From JBAYGJ01 sp041666685 (lineage in GTDB: Bacteria; Patescibacteriota; Patescibacteriia; UBA10025; JAHIVO01), in assembly GCA_041666685.1 (NCBI GenBank), contig JBAYGJ010000016.1, forward strand, positions 1-18,641: 18,641 bases of DNA, written 5' to 3'. The notes under the pieces are model-generated. The model was not told where the DNA came from. It saw only the letters and a list, made by a program, of their open reading frames with translations, and made no database searches. This document shows, in pieces, positions 14,426 to 18,641 of the stretch. Every line of letters begins with the position of its first letter. Within the stretch, counting starts at the first letter, position 1. A program made the position numbers and the translations under genes.

Positions 14426-15949
14426 TTATTTTGTTTCCTTGACCACGAAGTCTGTCGTTTTCTTGAAATCATCAATGGCTGCTTTCAGCGGTTCCTCTAC
14501 CTCAGCGGTCAATTCCCCGACACTGACAATTTTTTTCAATACTTCTGTATGGGTGGTATTGAAATACTTATGAAAGGCGCCCTCAAATTCCTGCACTCGG
14601 GTCGCATCCACATCATCCAAATACCCATTGACTGCCGCATAGATGATGGTAATCTGGTTTTCGACTGGCATGGGCTGGAATTGCACCTGTTTCAGCATTT
14701 CGGTCAGGCGCTTGCCACGCTCCAGCTGCTTCCTGGTTGATTCGTCCAGGTCAGATCCGAACTGGGCAAATCCGGCTAATTCTCGGTATTGCGCCAAATC
14801 AAGCCGAAGTTTGCCGGCCACTTTTTTCATGGCCTTGGTCTGGGCGGATGAGCCGACGCGCGACACCGACAAACCGACGTTCAACGCCGGCCGGATACCC
14901 TGGTAAAATAAATCCGATTCCAGATATATCTGGCCGTCGGTAATGGAAATGACGTTCGTCGGAATATATGCCGAGATATCGCCTGCCTGAGTTTCAATGA
15001 TCGGCAACGCGGTCAATGAACCGCCGCCGTAATTCTTGTTCAATTTCGCAGCCCGTTCGAGCAATCGGGAATGAAGATAAAACACATCGCCAGGATACGC
15101 TTCACGTCCCGGCGGGCGGCGCAGTAACAGTGAAATTTCACGGTAGGCCCAGGCATGTTTGGACAGGTCATCGTAGATTACCAGTGCATCTCCGCCCTGG
15201 TCCATAAAGTATTCACCCATGGCACACCCGGAATACGGAGCGATGTATGACAATGATGCCGGGTCAGACGCGCCGGCCACCACGACTATCGTATGTTCCA
15301 TGGCGCCGTGCTTTTCAAATTCCTTCACAATTTTTGCCACCTTAGATTCTTTCTGACCGATAGCGACATAGATGCAGACCACTCCTTTTCCCTTCTGGTT
15401 GATGATGGCATCCAGCGTCAGGGCGGTTTTGCCGGTTTGGCGGTCGCCAATGATCAGCTCGCGCTGCCCGCGGCCGATCGGAATCATGGAATCGATCGCT
15501 TTGATGCCGGTCTGCAATGGGGTCTTCACTGATTCACGGGTGATGACGCGTGGGGCGATCTTCTCCACCGGGTAAAACGCGTCAGATTTTATCTCTCCCT
15601 TTCCGTCCAGCGGCTGGCCAAGCGGGTTCACCACGCGACCGACCATATTCTTGCCGACCGGAACCTGCAGAACTTTGCCGGTGCTTTTCACCTGGTCGCC
15701 CTCTTTGATTCCTACATAGTCACCAAGGATAATAGCACCGACAGAATCTTCCTCCAGGTTGAGGACGACACCGTACACTCCATCGGAAAACTCCAACATT
15801 TCCGAGGCCATGACGTTCGACAGGCCGGACAGACGGGCGATGCCGTCACCCACCTCTTCGACAGTGCCGACCTTGGCATGCGCTGTAGTTGATTTAAAAT
15901 CCGCGATCTGCTTTTTAAGCTCTCCGACGATGTAATCTGTGGTTGGCAT
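14426..15949 (-). CDS. atpA: F1 ATP synthase alpha subunit
   Basis: The 507-residue protein is full length. It has the non-catalytic Walker A GDRQTGKT (168-175), the N-terminal crown (VGDGIARLSGL) and the SVSRVGSSAQ segment that holds the arginine finger reaching into the beta catalytic site. Alpha alternates with beta in the F1 head. It lies 22 nt after atpH and 16 nt before atpG. The start (MPTTDYIVGEL) is preceded by an AT-rich palindrome plus AGAAC rather than a Shine-Dalgarno. Confidence 0.98.
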   Translation of the reverse strand: MPTTDYIVGELKKQIADFKSTTAHAKVGTVEEVGDGIARLSGLSNVMASEMLEFSDGVYGVVLNLEEDSVGAIILGDYVGIKEGDQVKSTGKVLQVPVGKNMVGRVVNPLGQPLDGKGEIKSDAFYPVEKIAPRVITRESVKTPLQTGIKAIDSMIPIGRGQRELIIGDRQTGKTALTLDAIINQKGKGVVCIYVAIGQKESKVAKIVKEFEKHGAMEHTIVVVAGASDPASLSYIAPYSGCAMGEYFMDQGGDALVIYDDLSKHAWAYREISLLLRRPPGREAYPGDVFYLHSRLLERAAKLNKNYGGGSLTALPIIETQAGDISAYIPTNVISITDGQIYLESDLFYQGIRPALNVGLSVSRVGSSAQTKAMKKVAGKLRLDLAQYRELAGFAQFGSDLDESTRKQLERGKRLTEMLKQVQFQPMPVENQITIIYAAVNGYLDDVDATRVQEFEGAFHKYFNTTHTEVLKKIVSVGELTAEVEEPLKAAIDDFKKTTDFVVKETK

Positions 15950-15975
15950 ATACGTTCTAAAAATTTATAAATTAT
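15950..15975 (-). promoter_or_regulatory. AT-rich palindromic upstream sequence of atpA (shared with atpD)
   Basis: On the minus strand AATTTATAAATTTTT is followed by AGAAC and then, within about five bases, by the ATG. It overlaps the last codons of atpH and matches the atpD upstream sequence except for two extra T. Confidence 0.4.
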
Positions 15976-16373
15976 TTTGTTAATGCTATAGCTAATGCTT
16001 GCAACCGCTGGCGGATGCTGCCGTCGACGATTGTATCGCCGTATTTCAGCTTCACTCCGCCGATCAGGCCAGCGTCCGTTTCCTGCTTGATCCTCAAATG
16101 TTCACCGAACATTTTTTTTAGGTCCTGGGCAATAAGCGTATGCTGGTGCTGATCAAGGTCTGTTGCGGTCATGACGGTGATTTCAGTCACACCCTGTTCG
16201 CGGTCAGCGATTTGCTGATACGACCTGATAATCCGGTCAGCTTTTGAGAGACTCTTATTCCTGGCCACCATTTTTACGAATACCTTCAGAGCTTTCGTTA
16301 TGTCCTTTTCCGGGAGGCCGGACAGGACCTGGTGCAGGATGATCGCGTATTTTTTTGGACTGATTTTCTGCAT
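15972..16373 (-). CDS. atpH: F1Fo ATP synthase delta subunit, short form
   Basis: At 133 residues this is well below the usual 175-185. The C-terminal part is recognisable: ITVMTATDLD, then FGEHLRIKQETDAGLIGGVKLKYGDTIVDGSIRQRLQAL, where GGVKLKYGDTIVDGS corresponds to the GG-x-D-G-S end motif of delta. The N-terminal helical domain that binds the top of alpha is reduced. Delta joins F1 to the b stalk. The position between atpF (5 nt gap) and atpA (22 nt gap) supports the call. Short delta forms fit a reduced genome. Confidence 0.9.
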   Translation of the reverse strand: MQKISPKKYAIILHQVLSGLPEKDITKALKVFVKMVARNKSLSKADRIIRSYQQIADREQGVTEITVMTATDLDQHQHTLIAQDLKKMFGEHLRIKQETDAGLIGGVKLKYGDTIVDGSIRQRLQALAIALTK

Positions 16374-16378
16374 ACGTG

Positions 16379-16876
16379 CTATTTTGCGTGCTTAATCGTT
16401 TCCTGGACCAGATGCCGGTTCATCTCCGTATCGATATTTTTTTCCAGGATCTTGCCGGCAGCGGCTATCACCATTCCTGCAACTTCTTGTTTGGCCGAGG
16501 CCACCATTTTTTCTTTCTCATCAACCAATTCCGACTTTACTTTGGCTGCCAATTTTTCCATCTCTTCCCGCGTCTCTTTCACTTTCTGTTCGCGGACCTT
16601 TTCCGCCTCACCATAGGCCTGTTCGATGATGATGGCCGACTCTTTTTTCGCTTCTGTTATGATGGATTCCTTGCTGTGTTCGGCCTCATGCAGTTTTTTT
16701 TCGATCTCCTTGGCGTCCTTCAGGCTCTTGTCGATTTCCGACGTACGGCTGCCCATCATCTTCATAAGCGGCCTCAGGGCGAAATACCACAGTACGCCGA
16801 GTACGATGCCAAAATTGATCAGCTGCGCGACTAGCAGTTTCCAGTCGATGTGAAATGTTTTTACTAATTCGTCCAT
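16379..16876 (-). CDS. atpF: Fo ATP synthase b subunit
   Basis: From the ATG at 16876 the product has 165 residues. It has one N-terminal membrane helix (about 14-34, LLVAQLINFGIVLGVLWYFAL), then a long charged coiled coil rich in Glu, Lys and Ala (ESIITEAKKESAIIIEQAYGEAEKV) that forms the peripheral stalk, ending in a delta-binding C-terminus. A longer frame from 16918 would add 14 residues read through a perfect hairpin and is less likely. The gene is 66 nt after atpE and 5 nt before atpH. No strong Shine-Dalgarno precedes it. Confidence 0.93.
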   Translation of the reverse strand: MDELVKTFHIDWKLLVAQLINFGIVLGVLWYFALRPLMKMMGSRTSEIDKSLKDAKEIEKKLHEAEHSKESIITEAKKESAIIIEQAYGEAEKVREQKVKETREEMEKLAAKVKSELVDEKEKMVASAKQEVAGMVIAAAGKILEKNIDTEMNRHLVQETIKHAK

Positions 16877-16904
16877 AGGATATTTGTGTGTTAATCGTCT
16901 AACC

Positions 16905-16927
16905 ACAGGTGCCGACATGGCACCTGT
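16905..16927. promoter_or_regulatory. Perfect hairpin between atpE and atpF
   Basis: ACAGGTGCC (16905-16913) and GGCACCTGT (16919-16927) form a perfect 9-bp GC-rich stem with a 5-nt loop. It lies 15 nt after the atpE stop and about 28 nt before the atpF start, with no U run. It may stabilise the atpE part of the mRNA or limit read-through into atpF. Confidence 0.7.
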
Positions 16928-16942
16928 CCGTCAGCAGATAAC

Positions 16943-17155
16943 TTATTTGATGCCAAACGCGATGACGAGCGCGTAAATTGCGATAGCTTCAGCGAAAGCT
17001 GCGGCGAGCAACATCGGGACCAGGATTTTCCCGGCTGATTCCGGATTGCGGCCAATTGATTCCATGGCCTTGCCGCCGATCTTGCCGATGGCCAGGGCGG
17101 GACCGATACTTCCGATACCGATGGCCAGGGCTTTTGCGAGATTTGTGAGATCCAT
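16943..17155 (-). CDS. atpE: Fo ATP synthase c (rotor ring) subunit
   Basis: From the ATG at 17155 (MDLTNLAKAL) the product has 70 residues, the usual length, with two membrane helices joined by the polar loop ESIGRNPES. The ion-carrying Glu lies in AFAEAIAIY. The residue after it is Ala, not Ser or Thr, and the first helix has Ile where sodium-type rings have Gln, so a proton-type ring is predicted. GAAAGG lies about 8 nt before this ATG, one of the better ribosome binding sites in the operon, fitting the high copy number of c. An ATG at 17176 would add seven polar residues and has no such site. It lies 138 nt after atpB. Confidence 0.96.
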   Translation of the reverse strand: MDLTNLAKALAIGIGSIGPALAIGKIGGKAMESIGRNPESAGKILVPMLLAAAFAEAIAIYALVIAFGIK

Positions 17156-17210
17156 ATGATCGACCTTTCGTGGCATTCCGTCTGGACCGTTCGACGAGTA
17201 TTTTGGTTTT

Positions 17211-17222
17211 AACGTCGACGTT
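17211..17222. repeat. Perfect 12-bp palindrome in the atpB-atpE spacer
   Basis: AACGTCGACGTT reads the same on both strands. The 138-nt spacer also holds a TTGGC/GCCAA hairpin near the atpB end. It might be a binding site or chance; no terminator or clear promoter is seen in the spacer. Confidence 0.3.
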
Positions 17223-17293
17223 TACGCGGAGTGACACTTTAATGATTAAGGTTTGATATTGGCCTACAGCCAACCCCAAACTCTAGCCACTAG

Positions 17294-18136
17294 TTAATGC
17301 TCTTCGACAGTTGAAGCGATGGTAAAATACACGAGCAGCAGCATGGCGAAAATCAGCGCCTGGATGATCCCTACGATTACTTCCAGGAACATGAACGGGA
17401 TCGGCAGGACAAAAGCGAATATGACGGCAATCGATGTCAGCAGCACTTCGCCGGCAAAAATGTTGCCGAACAACCGGAATGACAGCGAAGCCACTTTGGC
17501 GACTTCACCGATGATCTCGATGATACCCACAAAAAATTTGATCGGGTTGACGAAAATTATCGTCGGCTCCTTCCGGATCTTCCTCGGAATCTCGGCCAAT
17601 GCCTTGAAGTTCAGATATTTATTCGTATGGCGCCAGATCCCGACAGTAACAAAGCCGAACAGGTTCGATCCGACAACGGCAAACAGCGCCAGGGCCAATG
17701 TCGTATTCAGGTCAGCCGTGCCGCCACGGAACCACGGGACGAATGTATGCCCACCCTCGAGCCAGCCGATGGAACCGATGCCCGGTAATAAGCCCAGCCA
17801 ATTATTCAGAAGTATAAAAAGAAAAGCGGAAAAAGCGAACGGAAAAATCTTTTCTGTTTTACAACGGTCGCCCGTTACTGAGTCAGCCATGTTCAATGCA
17901 CCCTCTATAATGATTTCAAAAGCATTCTGAATGCCCCGCGGAATTTTAGCGATTTTTTTCCGGATAACAAATGAGGCGATTATAATTACTAAAACTACCG
18001 CCCAGGTATTGATCAGCGCATTGGTAACGGTAAATTTCCCGATATCAAAAACCGGCTCGGCAAACAACGTCACCTCATGGCTCACATTTTGAGATGAAGC
18101 TTCCGCCGTATTAGTTGTGCTGATTGTTTCGCTCAT
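17294..18136 (-). CDS. atpB: Fo ATP synthase a subunit (proton channel)
   Basis: The 280-residue protein has about five to six membrane helices and the family's key segment SLSFRLFGNIFAGE, whose Arg corresponds to the essential channel Arg (Arg210 in E. coli). The final helices (IVGIIQALIFAMLLLVYFTIA) match the second half-channel. It guides protons to and from the c-ring. The start at 18136 overlaps the end of the upstream gene by 26 nt, suggesting translational coupling; no strong Shine-Dalgarno is visible. The hydrophilic N-terminus (about 40 residues, Ser/Thr-rich) is longer than the minimum. Confidence 0.96.
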   Translation of the reverse strand: MSETISTTNTAEASSQNVSHEVTLFAEPVFDIGKFTVTNALINTWAVVLVIIIASFVIRKKIAKIPRGIQNAFEIIIEGALNMADSVTGDRCKTEKIFPFAFSAFLFILLNNWLGLLPGIGSIGWLEGGHTFVPWFRGGTADLNTTLALALFAVVGSNLFGFVTVGIWRHTNKYLNFKALAEIPRKIRKEPTIIFVNPIKFFVGIIEIIGEVAKVASLSFRLFGNIFAGEVLLTSIAVIFAFVLPIPFMFLEVIVGIIQALIFAMLLLVYFTIASTVEEH

Positions 18137-18401
18137 CGGTTGTTTGATTGGCTCGTTTCTTTTTCCCCTCCTCCTCGATTTGTTTCAGGTATTTGCTAGC
18201 GACGCGCACTATTCCGACCGTGGTAATGACAAACGCTAATGCAGTCAATCCGAGGAACCACCACGGTTCAGTATCGAATTTCCTGTCCAGCGCCCGGCCG
18301 ACAAAAAGTGAAAAGACGATCGGTACCACTATCCAGCCGGTCACTTCATAAAAAATGGTCAGAGCCGGCTGCCACCAGGCTGTTTTTGGCTGTTCCGCCA
18401 T
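18111..18401 (-). CDS. AtpI/AtpZ-like small membrane protein of the ATP synthase operon
   Basis: The 96-residue protein has two membrane helices (about 15-35 and 47-67) with the VGRALDRKFDTEPWWFLG loop between them, the pattern of AtpI/AtpZ family proteins. It then has a charged C-terminal tail (EEEGKKKRANQ). Members of this family help assemble the c-ring and have also been linked to Mg2+ or Ca2+ supply. It is the first gene of the operon and overlaps atpB by 26 nt. Its start is 174 nt from the predicted transcription start, and no good Shine-Dalgarno is present. Confidence 0.85.
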   Translation of the reverse strand: MAEQPKTAWWQPALTIFYEVTGWIVVPIVFSLFVGRALDRKFDTEPWWFLGLTALAFVITTVGIVRVASKYLKQIEEEGKKKRANQTTDERNNQHN

Positions 18402-18433
18402 ACGATTTCATCTACTATAAAAGTGTTCCGGGA

Positions 18434-18484
18434 GGGGTCGCACCCCCAAGGCCAAAAAATCTTCAGAAAGATATTGTCGGCCTT
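18434..18484 (-). promoter_or_regulatory. Structured leader of the atp operon (two adjacent hairpins)
   Basis: On the minus strand AAGGCC (18479-18484) pairs with GGCCTT (18448-18453), enclosing a small ATCTT/AAGAT stem followed by six T. Directly after comes GGGG-TGCGA-CCCC (18434-18446). The inner A/T stem plus T run resembles a weak terminator, so attenuation is conceivable. The rest of 18402-18580 shows no reading frame worth calling. Confidence 0.35.
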
Positions 18485-18580
18485 GCGTGAATATTAGGCG
18501 CGTATTTCTTTGCTTTTTCGAGGATTTCTCCTGATCACCTGATGCTCAATTTCTTGAATAAATATCCACAATGCGGCTCC

Positions 18581-18609
18581 ATTCTAATGCATTTCCGCCT
18601 ATTAATCAA
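18581..18609 (-). promoter_or_regulatory. Promoter of the atp operon
   Basis: On the minus strand TTGATT (18604-18609), a 17-nt spacer and TAGAAT (18581-18586) form a good sigma70-type promoter. The transcript would start near 18574. Confidence 0.65.
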
Positions 18610-18641
18610 GGGGTATTTTTTTCATTTTATCAGAAATGACC

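Noticed and set aside
16877..16918. Longer start for atpF at 16918
   Set aside because: The added residues are read through the perfect hairpin 16905-16927, and b subunits normally start a few residues before the membrane helix.
17156..17176. Longer start for atpE at 17176
   Set aside because: It adds seven polar residues and lacks a ribosome binding site; the ATG at 17155 has GAAAGG and gives the standard length.
1..18641. CRISPR arrays, tRNA or rRNA genes, transposases, prophage genes
   Set aside because: None were seen on either strand.

Overview
The window looks like a chromosomal piece of a Patescibacteria (Candidate Phyla Radiation) bacterium. This is an inference from several features together: a complete but trimmed F-type ATP synthase operon with a very short delta subunit, a UvrD-type helicase carrying in-frame copies of short palindromic repeats that I remember from such genomes, minimal beta-carbonic-anhydrase-like proteins, and many genes without a clear Shine-Dalgarno sequence. 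No rRNA or tRNA is present to settle the taxonomy.

Layout, left to right. Positions 1-126 (-) hold the N-terminus of a probable NUDIX hydrolase cut by the window edge. Positions 213-3912 (-) hold a UvrD/Rep helicase with a C-terminal RecB-like nuclease, followed by a six-helix membrane protein of unknown function. On the plus strand, 4223-7384 is the only large plus-strand gene: a 1053-residue lipoprotein built from Ig-like modules, with its own promoter and a strong terminator. Positions 7441-7920 look empty of long reading frames but are dense in signals. On the minus strand there is a 53-residue single-helix membrane protein with promoter, Shine-Dalgarno and terminator, then a separate promoter followed by about 210 nt of structured, non-coding sequence that ends in its own terminator (a candidate small RNA).

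Positions 8056-11529 (-) form a metal-ion and carbonic-anhydrase-like region. A PRC/MgtE-N/CBS protein, an Nramp-related transporter with non-classical metal-site motifs, and a small beta-CA-like protein form one operon. A second beta-CA-like gene with its own promoter and terminator follows. The MgtE-type sensor next to an Nramp fold suggests a magnesium-gated transporter made of two separate polypeptides.

Positions 11625-18401 (-) form the full atp operon in the order atpI/Z-B-E-F-H-A-G-D-C, preceded by a good sigma70-type promoter and a hairpin-rich leader of about 170 nt. The c subunit has the residues of a proton-type rotor. A perfect 9-bp hairpin lies between atpE and atpF, and the same AT-rich palindromic sequence precedes both atpA and atpD, the genes of the two 3-copy subunits.

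The main points for a second look are the candidate small RNA and small membrane gene at 7449-7918, the split MgtE-sensor/Nramp operon with its carbonic-anhydrase-like partners, and the repeat insertions in the helicase.
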